Below, piece after piece: positions 21,578-32,269 of a stretch of DNA of 64,000 nt. Position 1 is the stretch's first letter, and the number at the start of each line of letters is the position of its first letter. The position numbers and the translations under genes were made by a program. The DNA is from Limnephilus marmoratus (taxonomy: Eukaryota; Arthropoda; Insecta; Trichoptera; Limnephilidae): positions 23,684,627-23,748,626 of the forward strand of contig OU862922.1 of assembly GCA_917880885.1 (NCBI GenBank). Direction: 5' to 3'. Under the pieces are notes generated by a model. The model saw nothing but the letters and a program-made list of their open reading frames with translations, was not told where the DNA came from and did no database searches.

Positions 21578-21772
21578 TAAGAATAGGCAGAGAGGATAGT
21601 CCGCTACGTAACTCTATCTTGGCAAAAGTTTCTCGCTTGCTTCACATTCATACATACACTTTTGTAATTCAGACTCTTGATTTAAACGTACCTATGTCAG
21701 TATTTGATTCACCTGATCGTACTATGTCTTGTTCGGGGATCTCTGACTGCTTCTACCATTAATATACGTGGA
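21578..21772 (-). pseudogene. RTE-like 3' fragment (GTTA-tail family)
   Basis: Minus-strand match to the family's last 60 codons and 3' end, beginning at AATAGGCAGAGAGGATAG (plus strand). It is strongly diverged with several indels; the (GTTA)n tail is gone. Confidence 0.6.
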
Positions 21773-22094
21773 AATTGGTTTTTTCATCACTTTTAATTAC
21801 TTTTCAAAGAAAGAATGAAGATGTACATTGTAGTGTTGTCCGGTCACCGCGGAAATGAGGCGGTTACAGAGAATTTCTTCCCCTTTCGTTGTCTAATTCT
21901 AGAACCATTTCTTTTTCTGTACATTTTAGAAAGTTTAGTCTCCTTCTAGACCTATTTTTTTTTCGTTGCATCGTTCCACACCAGTAGAAATTCATACCGC
22001 TGTTCTATTCGCGCAATAGATACACAAATGCGAGACTGAGAGAAATGTGAATCATTTTCCCTCACTGCACGAAAAACTTATAAATTTTTTAATA

Positions 22095-22758
22095 CAGGAT
22101 CATCGAAAAATGATGACAATATTTAGGATAACTGTTATAAAAAAACTATTATAGGTAATTCAATGGTTTTGATCTTAAAATATAGGAAGATTTAAAAAAA
22201 ATCGTACCTTAGTATGTTTCGATGTGTGCACCGTTCGTCGCTCTGCAGATGTCGTCTGTAGTCGATTTCTTGCCAAGTACGTGCAACCAATCCAGCCGCC
22301 ATGCCAACATTTAAAAAATTATAGCACCGAAACCCTTTATGCTAAAGTAATTCTGTCACTGAACTCTTGCTGGGGAATGTAAGTTTTGTTTTGGATTGGC
22401 GTGATCTTGCTATGCGCACACTAGATGCGTAGTAGTCCTGACCTTACCCCTTAGGATTTCTTTTTCTGGGGTTACATTAAAAACATTGTGTACGCTAAAA
22501 ATATTCGGGATTTGGATCACCTGCGGGAGCGAATTTCTGCCGCTATCTTGAAGGTTACTCCTGAAATTGCACGTACGTGGCAAGAAATCAACTACAGACG
22601 AACCGAGTACAGCGACGAATGGTGCACACATCGAAACATACTAAGGAACGATTTTTTTCCTTTTTCCGCACATTTTAAGATCAAAACCTTTGAATTACCT
22701 TTAATAGTTATTTTATAACAGTTATTTAAAAAAATTTCATTATTTTTCGATGACTCTG
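22095..22758 (+). mobile_element. Tc1/mariner-like remnant with long inverted arms
   Basis: Inverted ends CAGGATCATCGAAAAATGAT on the left and its inverse on the right, with TA at the left flank and CA at the right. The plus-strand frame at about 22437-22665 reads PDLTP, a stop, then DFFFWGYIKNIVYA and ITPE-like VTPEIARTWQEINYR. That is the C-terminal DFFLWG... signature of mariner-type DDE transposases. The left arm (about 22095-22290) is an inverted copy of the right end (about 22560-22758), including this coding part. The catalytic region is missing, so it is a rearranged derivative. Confidence 0.65.
22437..22718 (+). pseudogene. Mariner-type transposase C-terminal remnant
   Basis: Starts in PDLTP and DFFFWGY, interrupted by a TAG where L is expected, then runs open as KNIRDLDHLRERISAAIL and VTPEIARTWQEINYRR to about 22665 before continuing into the terminal repeat. 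Only the last third of a transposase is left; there are no DDE/DDD catalytic residues. Confidence 0.6.
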
Positions 22759-22819
22759 CATATTTAATTACGTTGGGCGCATAAGCGGACTTCTCAAAAA
22801 TAAAACTAAGGTCCGGTGG

Positions 22820-23202
22820 CGTATTTCCAAAACCTATACCGGTTCAGCGACAATTTACATTTTAAATACACCTCTATATTGGTTATTTTTTATCACTTTG
22901 CAAAAACAAAAATTGTTCTAAAATCTAGATAAAATAATCTTTCCAATGTGTATAATTAAAAAAATTATTTCTAAATATTTAAATTTTGATATTATTCCCA
23001 TATATTGTAAATACACCTCAATATTGGTTATTTTTTATCACTTTGCAAAAACAAAAATTGTTCTAAAATCTAGATAAAATAATCTTTCCAGTGTGTATAT
23101 TAGAAAATAATAATTTTAATTCTAAATATTTAAATTTTGATATTGAAAATGTAAATTGTCGCTACCACGACTGAACCGGTAGGTACATGTTTTGGAAATA
23201 CG
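22820..23202. mobile_element. TIR element, long copy with internal duplication
   Basis: Starts CGTATTTCCAAAAC and ends GTTTTGGAAATACG; arms of about 50 bases include CCGGTTCAG and GACAATTTACATTTT. Interior matches 10546-10777 but contains two tandem copies of a unit of about 145 bp (22864-23008, 23009-23150). No coding frame. Unlike the short copy, no clean target duplication is visible. Confidence 0.7.
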
Positions 23203-23204
23203 CG

Positions 23205-24720
23205 ACCCGAAGCCTGCATCAAATCGAGCCTGGTAGTATTGAATGAAAACCAACTCAAAGTTTTTCTAAAAGAACGTGTTTTTACAATCGTACATTTTTT
23301 CCACTCTACAACTCTACACTAAATTCTGGTCAGTGATTATTTTGACTTGAAGATATAGGCCAAGTTTAACGGGCGTGTGTGTATATAAATATTTGTTTTG
23401 ACAAGATCCACGACTCAAGAAATGTATACAATAATATTATGTATCGAGATCACAACTCGTGATTTCGGGCGAACAGAACTACCGCCACTGCCATCTGTTG
23501 CCGGATAGATGAATCTTAAAACTCTGAACACGGTGAAATCACTTTGAGCTCAAAAAGCCGAAGTTGTTGTAAGTCAGTCTATAACGGCTTCAGAATTAGC
23601 TCCTTTCCACGGCCGAGGAATTCTCCAGCAAAGGAATTCGATTTATTTGTACCGATAAAGTTAGGGACTCAAATAGAATCTAGTCAGTCAAGTGCAGTCA
23701 TGGTGAACTAAAATAAACCGTAGATAGAATCTGGAAAAACATCTTAAAGCTGCGGAGTTAAAAAGAACATGAAAACCAATGGTGGTATTTATTGTGCAGT
23801 ATTAAAAATAAAGTCAATCAAAATACGTATGGAAACAATTATTGATAAATTTTACTACACAAACAGTGTGTTAATTATTAGGTGTGATGACCAATTATTG
23901 GAAAACATTTTTAAGAATCAATTCTAAATTTCTATTGCCTTTGATAATACATTACAAATAAAACAAGAAGTTAAAATGAAGCCATATATATGTTGAACAA
24001 CGTGTAACAATTATTATTTTACTTGACATTATTTTTGTTTTAAAAAATGTTTTAAGTATTTCAATTTTGACAGAAATTTATAAATAAAATATTCTGTACT
24101 AATAATAATGCATTAAGGTTGCTTAGCAACGCTAGCCTCGACGTTTGCTTGTATTTTAGCTCTCTGATTTTTTATTGTATCAGATAGAAAAGAATTAGCT
24201 TTGATCCCAAAACATATAAATATTTGAAAATAAGTATATTAGATAACGTAATAAATAAACTGCCAGTGAACCGTAGGATATTTAGGTAAATAAATACAAT
24301 ATAAATTTTTCCTTTTGTGAGGGCCTATACCTAGCCCTCTCATTCAAAATTTAGTCATATTAGATTTGTCAAAGAATTTATATATAAAATGCAAAAATCA
24401 GTCATTTTAAATTAAATATAGGATTACAAAAGATTCTTTAAATATTTATATTGAGGGATCAGTAGGATTTATAGGTCCAATTAGGAGTTCCACCGAACCG
24501 AACCCTCTGATATGAAAATATCTGGAGACGGTGAATTATTTTCCCATTTGGTCTCTTTGACATGTTCTTGTATTATTTTTGTATTTATTATACTTATATA
24601 GTGCTAGTGCATAGCGTGGATTGACTAGGTGATCATTTGTGGAATGGTGCGTGAAAGGGTTAAGTTTTTAAACCATACATAAAATCTTATTCAATTGGTT
24701 GGTTTAGGTAGGTATTTTTT
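23205..24720. other. No gene recognised
   Basis: AT-rich with a less AT-rich patch at about 23430-23640. No frames or repeats that I can support. Confidence 0.4.
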
Positions 24721-24724
24721 TAAA

Positions 24725-25171
24725 TATTTTTATTTTAGCTCCACACAAAAGGCGCTGTGGAAAATTCCACTCAGAACACCTTTGGGAATACTGTGTAGAG
24801 AGTCTATTTGGGAAAAGAAGGAGTGGAAGTTCTGGAAAGGAAAAAGGTATGCGAGGTGGATAGGAATCTGGGGTTCAGTGTGTCGGACGGATATATGAAT
24901 CCATCTCTCCCACTGCGGTGCAAGGCAGTGGATACTGCTGCGGGAGAGGTCCACGGTCTTCTTCAACCAGTCCTTTTTCATTCGGCCTGCCACGCAATTG
25001 GTGGGCAGACGCATCCGCGGCCAAAACCCGGATAAACCTCACCCCATGAACCCGGACACCCCTACTAGGTCACCAAACGTAGCGTACCACTTACTCACGG
25101 AGTGACCTTTGGCAGAGGTGTTGGTTATCCAATAAATGGTTCCTGGAGCCGCGGTTCCCATACCGCCTCCC
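24725..25171 (-). mobile_element. LINE-tailed SINE-like element, longest copy
   Basis: On the minus strand it starts GGGAGGCGGTATGGGAACCG, runs through TTTATTGGATAACCAACACC, GGGTTCATGGGGTGAGGTTT and CCCCAGATTCCTATCCACC, and ends near TGTGTGGAGCTAAAATAAA. At about 447 bp it is the best template for the family. The terminal hairpin is diverged here. Overlapping open frames (24695-25035, 25136-25321) are chance. It directly abuts the fold-back element at 25189. Confidence 0.7.
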
Positions 25172-25188
25172 AAATTAGGAGATACAAG

Positions 25189-26021
25189 GGGAGGATTGCA
25201 GATCCTGCCAATGTCTGGAAATTTTATAAAAAGGCACTTTCTAGATGAGAAAAGTGTGGAGAAGCTGAAAATTAAGGCGCGCTCGGCAAAATTGAGGGAG
25301 ATACAGCCCTTCAAAGTATAAATAAAATTTCTCTTCGCGAACCGATACTGTCAGTCCGCCCGCCATTTTGTCACTAACCTAAGTAAAGAAAGTGCCCCTT
25401 TATAACGCCTACTCGCGTCAAGGCAAGAAAAACATCCCAGTTTTCAAGTAGTTTAGCGGCTACGCTAGGTTTGTGTAACATGGTTTGTGATTCAAAAGAA
25501 AGTACCCCTTTATAACGCCTACTCGCATCAAGGCAAGCAAAACATCCCAGTTTTCAAGTAGTTTAGCGGCTACGCTAGGTTTGTGTAACATGGTTTGTGA
25601 TTCAAAAGAAAGTGCCCCTTTATAACGCCTACTCGCGTCAAGGCAAGAAAAACATCCCAGTTTTCAAGTAGTTTAGCGGCTACGCTAGGTTTGTGTAACA
25701 TGGTTTGTGATTCTGGCGTACAATCTCACAAGACGAAAGCTAATTTTAATTTTACGTAATCGAAATTTAGAACGAAATATTTTCCACTTCCCCCAATGCA
25801 AATAGTTGCCTTTTAATGTAATTAAGGTGAATCAACATAACAATGACAAAATGGCGTAGTATCGGTTCACGAAGTGAAATTTTATTTATACTTTGAACGG
25901 CTGTATCTCCCTCAATTTTGCCGAGCGCGCCTTAATTTTATTCAGCTTCTCCACACTTTTCTCATCTAGAAAGTGCCTTTTTATTAAATTCCCAGACATT
26001 GGCAGGATCTGCATTTCACCT
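25189..26021. mobile_element. Long-arm fold-back element with 8-bp duplication
   Basis: Arms of about 185-190 bases (25189-25370 and about 25850-26021) are inverted copies sharing GCAGATCCTGCCAATGTCTGG-like sequence, AAGGCACTTTCTAGATGAG and AAATTGAGGGAGATACAGCC. The direct repeat GATACAAG flanks it exactly (25181-25188 and 26022-26029). The centre holds three 110-bp tandem units. Long TIRs plus internal tandem repeats recall Foldback or Mutator-like elements; the superfamily is not settled. Open frames across the arms read the same in both and are not recognised as a protein. Confidence 0.75.
25385..25713. repeat. Tandem array, three 110-bp units
   Basis: Units start AAAGAAAGTGCCCCTTTATA and repeat at 25385, 25495 and 25605 with only a few substitutions. 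They occupy the inside of the fold-back element. Confidence 0.9.
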
Positions 26022-26229
26022 GATACAAGAAATAAATCATGAAAAAAATATATAAGAAAATTAAAACGGTAATAAAATAAAAATTTATTCATTTTTATTG
26101 CTATTTTTCCAGCAGCAGTAGCACTTATCGTTTATGCCACATCACTGACGTAAAATATGTCGAAAAAGGGTGATAAAATTAGTTATTCATCATCGATTGC
26201 ATCTTCCTTTCAACTTTTGAAGTAGACAT

Positions 26230-26383
26230 ATAAATTTTTGAAAAAATTTAAGTAAATCAAATTTAATAATCTCATTATTAAGTTCTGCAAGTTGTTTTTT
26301 ATTGTTGTGACAGCTGTTTCGGTATTCAAGGCCATTATCAAACTGTGTTTATACCCATTGAGGTATATAGATTATACCACATT
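26230..26383 (-). other. Possible Penelope-type terminal fragment
   Basis: On the minus strand TTGATAATGG is followed after 11 bases by GAAACAGCTGTC, which recalls a decayed hammerhead core as found at Penelope-like element ends. The helix is weak and no coding part is present, so the call is tentative. The stretch 26030-26230 holds nothing I recognise. Confidence 0.25.
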
Positions 26384-27063
26384 GAGACTAACTAACTAAA
26401 CCAACTAACCATCAAGCCGTTTCCCCGCAGGGGTAGGCAGAGAGGACGTACCGCCAAACAACTCGGTCTTGGCACACACTCTTTGCCTCACTCACATTCA
26501 TACATCGTCTCATACATTCTCTTCTATTATTCTGACTTTTGACATGGTCCGACTCAAGTATTTGATTCACTTGATCGTGCCATGTCTTCCTCGGGCGTCC
26601 CCGTCTTCTTCTACCATTCACATTCGCGTCGTATATTCTTCTTACACTACTTTCTTCGTTCATTCGCTCTACATGCCCAAACCATCTGAGGGTCCCTTTC
26701 GTAATCTTACTCATTATGCTTACATCAGCCTTACATTCTTTGCGGATATCCACATTTCTCACACGATCATACATTGTTTTACCACACATACGTCTCAGGG
26801 ATCTCATTTCAGCTTACTTTCATCCTTCCTCTGCCAGTTCCATGCCTCACTGCCATACATCAGGGTAGGTACCAGGACTCCATTGTGGACTGCTAGCTTC
26901 GCTTCTTTTGACAGTTTTTTATTAGCGCCAACGGCATTCAGTCCACCATTAATGGAGTTACCGGCATTCACCCTTCTTTCAATATCTCTATCAGCCTTCC
27001 TCGTAAACCTATCTCTCGTAAACATACTACCCAGATACACAAACTCATCCACCTGCTCCAAGT
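26384..27063 (-). pseudogene. RTE-like C-terminal half (best copy of GTTA-tail family)
   Basis: Minus-strand fragment of an RTE-type endonuclease/reverse transcriptase. The first frame (27061-26804) starts MEQVDEFVYLGSMFTRD, the end of the RT palm and thumb, and runs to NWQRKDESKLK. The second (26807-26412) continues MRSLRRMCGKTMYDRVRN, TLRWFGHVERM, RGRPRKTWHDQVNQ, and ends AYPCGETA. Compared with 3323-3775, a deletion of about 10 bases at about 26805 removes the link and shifts the frame; otherwise the parts are open. Endonuclease and RT catalytic core are missing. The 3' end reads into a (GTTA)n-type tail (CTAACTAA on the plus strand at about 26388). Confidence 0.8.
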
Positions 27064-27064
27064 A

Positions 27065-27205
27065 TTGAGACGACTTATGATAATTATTATTTACCCCTAC
27101 CCCATTTTTATTTGTATAATGTTTTCAAACGATTTATTAATATTTGCAGTAAAAAATCAATTGCGTGAGGCACTTATCGTTAAAATTAGTTTTTCCCGAA
27201 GTAAT
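27065..27205. other. Short unassigned gap
   Basis: AT-rich spacer between the RTE fragment and the SINE. Confidence 0.4.
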
Positions 27206-27600
27206 CAACCGTGGTCGAGGGGTTAGGCTCTCGATAAGTGATCCGAAGGTCGCGTGTTCAAATCCTGGCAAAGTAAATTTTATGTGATTGATTTGTGTGT
27301 TAAATCACAATTTAATCATTTAAAACAATATATAGTTTATTTGCAGCACGTTCCAGAATGGAAGATACTCTCAGTGTAGCCCTGGCGTAAGATCACCACT
27401 CAGAATTCAAACGTAGCTTGAAATGGATTTAGTAGTATTTGGTGACTAGATCTGAATAGCCAGGTACTTCTTCACCTTCCTCTCCACATCTCTTTCCCTA
27501 CCCACTTACCTTCAGTCTCACAGCATACTCCAATTGGGGATGCCATATTCCCACTGGCTCCAGGCGGTCGGGAGCAGTTGGGACACTTGTGCGGTAATGA
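27206..27600 (+). mobile_element. tRNA-headed SINE (family 2), near-complete
   Basis: The head reads GTGGTCGAGGGGTTAGGC (A-box-like) and GTGTTCAAATCCTGGC (B-box-like) with about 35 bases between, the internal promoter of a tRNA. The body carries CACGTTCCAGAATGGAAGAT and GAATAGCCAGGTACTTC, then CAATTGGGGATGCC, and ends GGGAGCAGTTGGGACACTTG and TGCGGTAATG. About 395 bp, no coding frame. Other copies: 7660-7910, 36787-36966, 37059-37440, 43338-43737. Confidence 0.8.
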
Positions 27601-27752
27601 CATAAAATATAATAAATGAAATGATGACAGGTTTGCCTTAATTATTTGACTTGAATACTATTTAAGTCAATTGCCATTCGTAATTACACTGTTATGAAAA
27701 TGAATTAAAAAATGCACCTTCAGAACTTAATGGTAACTAACTTACTATCTAA

Positions 27753-27926
27753 GGGAACGTACCCATACTACGTGACACTTTTAGGGGGGGGGGGGGGGGG
27801 GGGCTTCAAAAGGTCACGCTCCATACAAATGAGCGGCGGGTTCCTTAGGATTTTGGTCACCGGGGGGGGGGGGGGGGGGGGGTTAAAAATTGCAAAAAGT
27901 TGGTCACGTAGTTTGGGTACGTTCCC
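27753..27926. mobile_element. PIF/Harbinger-type MITE, copy B
   Basis: 174-bp element with the same TIRs as copy A, flanked by TAA (27750-27752 and 27927-27929). Inside are two long G runs, so it is in the opposite orientation to copy A. It lies exactly at the 3' end of an RTE-like fragment, whose CTAACC-type tail supplied the TAA target. Confidence 0.85.
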
Positions 27927-27929
27927 TAA

Positions 27930-28115
27930 CCATCATACCGTTTCTCCGCAGGGGTAGGCAGAGAGGACGGAGCGCTTTTGCCTCATTCGCGTTCATATAA
28001 CGTCTCATACATACTTTTCTATTATTCTGACTCTTGACATGGCCCAACACAAGTATTTGATTCAATTAATAGTGCCATGTTAGGGCGTTCCCGATTCTTT
28101 TAGCATTCACTAATT
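27930..28115 (-). pseudogene. RTE-like 3' fragment (GTTA-tail family)
   Basis: Minus-strand family 3' end starting CCATCATACCGTTTCTCCGC (plus strand), continuing through CAAGTATTTGATTCA and a degraded REV. RGRPRK part. No open frame. Confidence 0.7.
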
Positions 28116-28119
28116 AATT

Positions 28120-28380
28120 CATTTAATCTTCTTACACTAACTTGGTGTACTTAAATTTCAATTAATTTAATAGATTTCTAGGAATTAAACACAATAACAA
28201 TAAATGAAATTAATAACAGTAAAATAAATCAAATGTTGAACGATGAAAATGATTTTGAAGAAGAGAAATGAAAAAGTATTTTAGAGAAATCATCAACGAG
28301 AAGACTGCTGCTTCCCCTATTTCCATATGAAAGTCACACTAATAATAAATTATACTTGTTTTTCTTCTTTCTGAATACAT
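28120..28380. other. No gene recognised
   Basis: AT-rich spacer between two RTE-like fragments. Confidence 0.4.
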
Positions 28381-28382
28381 GA

Positions 28383-28640
28383 AGGTTTGTATTGACGCAA
28401 ATGTAAACGGTAGAAGAATTCGGGGACGCCCGAGGAAGACATGGCACGATCAAGTGAATCAGATACTTGAGACGGGTCATGTCAAAAGTCAGAATAATAG
28501 ACGAGTATGTATGAGACGATGTATGAATGTGAGTGAGGCAAAGAGTGTGTGCCAAGACCGAGTTGTTTGACGGTCCATACTCTCTGCCTATTCCTGCGGG
28601 GAAACGGCTTGATGGTTAGTTAGTTAGTTAGTTAGTTGCG
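28383..28640 (+). pseudogene. RTE-like C-terminal fragment with intact tail
   Basis: Open for about 60 codons: DANVNGRRIRGRPRKTWHD, QVNQILETGHVKSQNN and SVCQDRVV, then a stop, the conserved GC-rich 3' end and an extended (GTTA)n tail at about 28615-28636. It is a severely 5'-truncated, relatively well-kept insertion. Confidence 0.75.
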
Positions 28641-28686
28641 TCTTTTAGTTACAGGGTCATGATTGTGATGTGACTATATTAACTAT

Positions 28687-29419
28687 ACATATAGTCGCAT
28701 TAATTCGTAGAATGCGTAACCACCAAATGTCAAATTATATAGGAGGCACAAAAAACCTCGTAGTGAAAAAAAATAAAGACGGGTCATTGTTTTTATTTAT
28801 GTTCCCAACATATAATATATTTCTAAATTTATTTTCAATGATTTAACTTTTTTAAGTTAAGACTTTACATTTCAAATCGGAGTTTACATAAAAACCGAGA
28901 ATGGAGATACGTATTTTACAAAAGACACCAACGTACTTTTCTGTGAAGAGTTTTATGAACACTAGCAGAAGACTTGGGAGATAGGAATTTTACATTCAAA
29001 AAATAAAACACAACAATACAGAACTGCGACATTTATTTTAAGAATTACTCAGTAACATCCTAATTGACTTTTATATTTAGTCTCAGTATGTAAGAATAAC
29101 AGGATAAATATAATAGTACTTAGTACCTACGCAAAGCGTAACAGCACAATACTAATACTGCGAATAATTTTGAAATTAAATAATAAGACCTGAAAATGTA
29201 AATAAAATAAAGTACGTGGAATTAAGGAGTTTGGAAGTATTCGCGAGTAAAAATAGCACCATGGTGTTACGCAGTTTCCTAAGTTGTGTTTATCTAAAAA
29301 GTTATTTTTTTGATAAACACAAATTGATGCAGGACTAATTTTAACACCAGATGGCATTAAAAAAGGTATTTTCGAATAATTTGGAGTTACGCAGTCTACG
29401 AATTAATGCGACGATATGT
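28687..29419. mobile_element. TIR element of unknown superfamily
   Basis: Inverted ends of about 35 bases: left TCGCATTAATTCGTAGAATG, right its inverse with one mismatch, flanked outside by ACATAT/ATATGT. TA precedes the left end (TACATAT) and TG follows the right. The interior of about 730 bp is AT-rich with no recognised transposase. Confidence 0.65.
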
Positions 29420-29424
29420 GAAAC

Positions 29425-30160
29425 ACATGACTGTATTAATTGTACATAATATGTGAAATGTAAACTCTTCTTCTTTCCACAAACAAATGCTATTAATGGA
29501 ATATCGGTAAAAGTTACAAAATTGTAAATGGTAATTTTTAAATATGTACATACCATTTTAAAATTACACATAAGTACCTACTTAAAAATACTATTGAAGT
29601 AACTGAAAAAAAATAAGGAGACGGTTATAATCTTTGGTAGCCATAAAAACGAATGAAGTTTAGGTTATAATCTTCCACACTTGATCTTGACCATGATCAG
29701 AAAAATAGATTCTACTCGTCCTCAGTAGGTATCTACCTACACCGTATGCGTACCTGGGACCTGGGAGTGACTTTAAAATTGGAACGGCGGAAAAACAAAG
29801 AGTGCTCGAGAGGCGAAACTTGCTAAAAAATCCGCCAAAAACTCCCGACGAGGAATGTTAAACGCCCTGAGAACAGATGCTGGACTGGGAGGAGATTTAT
29901 GGTCTGGCAGAAAACGAAATCCTGAGAAGAAGACAACGCGACATCAAAGGAATTAACGCAGTGTTTACTGTTTACACGATAACAATGATCTTAATGGACC
30001 GAGACATATTGTACATTACACTCAGTAATGACGAGATGGTGTTGCTCTCCTGTCCCCTGACATCCAATCCCGTGCCAAATTCATTATTTCATATTGAGAC
30101 CGGAGAAAACTTGAATGAAAAGTGTTTTGCGTTTTAACGAGGAACATCACTGTTCATTGA
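29425..30160. other. No gene recognised
   Basis: Includes an 86-codon frame (29877-30137) starting LDWEEIYGLAENEILRRRQ with no domain that I recognise. It lies just upstream of a decayed RTE-like end and could be part of an older element. Confidence 0.35.
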
Positions 30161-30164
30161 ATTT

Positions 30165-30375
30165 AGAATGCTTAGTTTTGTCACGTGTAACAGGCATGAT
30201 AGAGAGTCGCCGAGGGCCTGGTAGGCTGCGAAATGTTCGAGGGTGAACCGGTATTAGAAGTGTGGAGGAGCTTTATTTCGGGCAGCGCAAGACAAAGATA
30301 CATTTACCGGAGTGATCGCCAACGTCGGGGTACCTGATAGGGCACTCGAGTGTGGTTTTGTCACACACCATAAAA
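30165..30375 (+). pseudogene. RTE-like extreme C-terminus
   Basis: One frame reads RGPGRLRNVRG, a stop, TGIRSVEEL; after a 1-base shift the other frame reads FRAAQDKDTFTGVIANVG. This matches the WTGIR...LFRAAQD+D....VIANV ending of RTE-type polyproteins. No upstream domains; inactive. Confidence 0.55.
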
Positions 30376-30379
30376 GACG

Positions 30380-30556
30380 CAATAAACAAATAATTATTAC
30401 ATTGTTATTAAAAAAAAACTAGAGCAAATATAAAATTATTGCAATTTACATAGTTAAAAAATTAATGATTCAAGCACAAAAGTGCATTTCAAAAGCCAGC
30501 AAATAACTTGGGAGATTGATAAATAAATTAGGTACCTTATAATTATTTATAATACT
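30380..30556. other. Short unassigned gap
   Basis: AT-rich spacer with no supported feature. Confidence 0.4.
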
Positions 30557-30557
30557 T

Positions 30558-30797
30558 GGGGTGTTTCACCATCCTTTTCTTAGATTATCCATATGGTAAG
30601 ATATATTTTAGATTTATTAAACAAGACTTATTTAAAAAACAGAGTTTATTACTCGGTATTTGAACCTATGAATAGGTACCTAGTGGCTATGTAAAGGATA
30701 AGTTAGCCGAGATTTTTACTTGTTGCGTGTTTATTTGTTTATTTATTAATATTTGTTATCGTAAGGCTAAGCTATAAAGAGGATGGTGAAATACCCC
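30558..30797. mobile_element. MITE with GGGGTRTTTCACCATCC ends
   Basis: 240-bp AT-rich element with 17-bp terminal inverted repeats (one R/Y difference). The immediate flanks share only TT on both sides, so the duplication size and superfamily are open. No coding frame. Confidence 0.65.
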
Positions 30798-30930
30798 TTT
30801 AACTGTTAACATAGAAAAGAGGTCAAGGGTTATGAAGTTTCTATTTGTATGATAAAGTGGAGATCCAAGTTCACATAACAGGGCAAAAATAAAACCGAGT
30901 AGAATAATAATTATTTTCGTAATTGGATAA

Positions 30931-30953
30931 TTAAAAATCACCTCAAGGGCGCT
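30931..30953 (-). other. LINE 3' stem-loop (AGCGC family), partial
   Basis: Contains AAAAATCACCTCAAGGGCGC, identical to the right half of the hairpin at 20531-20566. The other arm is lost. Confidence 0.5.
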
Positions 30954-30989
30954 GTGAACACCTCCTACAGTGACCAACAGGCTAGCTAT

Positions 30990-31745
30990 AATAAGGGTTT
31001 CAAGTGTATTCTTTTTTCATAGAAATGATTCTCTAAAGAGATGAATTAGTGAGTATTTCCGTGAAGTCCAGTAAAAAAAACCAATCAGTGCAAGCTATTC
31101 ACAGAATTAAAGTGCGAATTTATCTAACGAATATTCTAGAAATGATTCTGTTCTGAAATCTTCATTAAATTTATCACTGGAATTCTTCTATTGACAAAAA
31201 ATAATTAATACTTGTTTTTTTTCTGTTTTGGCACGTTCGGCGATAGTGCGCTTAATTCTAATCCACGACTTCAAAGTCAAAACAAAACCACGCTGTGATT
31301 TCACTTTAATATTTTAATCTCGTACAAAGTGTCGTGTTCTGTGGTTTGTTTTGGCTATGCTGCTGTGGTGGAGAGTGAATATGTATTTTTCTATATGTAA
31401 ATATATATTTATAATACGCGGCGACTATTTTCTGAGATTGCAATAAAAATGATTGACCATTTAGCAGTGTTCGACAACCTACATATTTTGTGTGGTTGGT
31501 GTTATAATTACCTAGCCCAAACAGTAATAAAAGGATCAAAGAGGACGATAATTGAAAGATCTCCCGTTTACCAAATAGATACCCAACTTTATGGCATACA
31601 CTTTCTGAACAATTTTTAAAAAAATTCAGTCTAAGTTTTTTTATTATGATTGTTGAAAAATCGAAAAAAAAACATTAAAAAAATATTATTTAGTAGTTGA
31701 TTTTTTTTCACGATGTCGTCCTCATTTTGTTCTCAGTTTTATACC
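30990..31745. other. No gene recognised
   Basis: AT-rich, with no frame or repeat end supported. Confidence 0.4.
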
Positions 31746-31748
31746 ATA

Positions 31749-32201
31749 CTAGCTGGTTCCCGGCATGCGTTGCCATGCCAATTAATAAGGAAATTGTTTC
31801 TCCCTGCGTGTCCTTTCCCATTCGTCCCGTTCCTCTTCCGCTTCCCCTTCCTCTCCCGCGTTCCCTTCCCCTCTCGAGTTCCAACTCCGCCTCCTCCACC
31901 TTCCCTCTCCACACTCCACTCCCCCCCCCCCCTTCCCCCGTTCCGTGAACCTTCCTCCCGAGTTCCCTTCCCACTCCCGCATTCCATACATTCAGTCCCG
32001 GTACATTCAGTTTTCAAACAGCTCGCGTGCCACCTAATGCAATTTTTAATACAAATTTCATAATGCCAGAGTTCACCAGTAGTTTTATACAAACCTTGTC
32101 CTGACAATAACCAACACAAAAAAAAAATATACAATTTGATGCAGTCGTTCGGAAGTTATGCGCGTACATACATTTCGGCGATTAATTTTTATTTATATAG
32201 A
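31749..32201 (-). mobile_element. Non-autonomous Helitron, 453 bp
   Basis: On the minus strand it begins TCTATATAAATAAAAATTAA after an A and ends in CTAG before a T, as Helitrons do when they insert between A and T. A perfect 6-bp hairpin (GGCATG/CATGCC) stands about 10 bases before the CTAG. No Rep/helicase frame is present. The interior 31800-31990 is strongly C/T-rich (plus strand), giving overlapping proline/serine/arginine-rich chance frames that I do not regard as genes. Confidence 0.75.
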
Positions 32202-32263
32202 TAGATCGATAGATAGATTTATATAGATAGATCGACAGATAGATTTATATAGATAGATAGATT
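32192..32263. repeat. GATA-type microsatellite/minisatellite
   Basis: Two to three copies of a 26-base unit built from TAGA/TCGA words (TTTATATAGATAGATCGA...). It abuts and overlaps the Helitron 5' end, whose own first bases (TCTATATAAAT) look like the seed of the array. Confidence 0.75.
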
Positions 32264-32269
32264 CTTCAA

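Noticed and set aside
24695..25321. Overlapping open frames on both strands
   Set aside because: They coincide with a SINE-like element and the arm of a fold-back element and read through non-coding repeats.
29877..30137. 86-codon host gene
   Set aside because: No homology recognised, no splice signals checked convincingly, and it sits beside an RTE-like remnant.
31697..32134. Overlapping Pro/Ser/Arg-rich open frames on both strands
   Set aside because: They all come from the pyrimidine-rich interior of a non-coding Helitron; composition, not selection, keeps them open.
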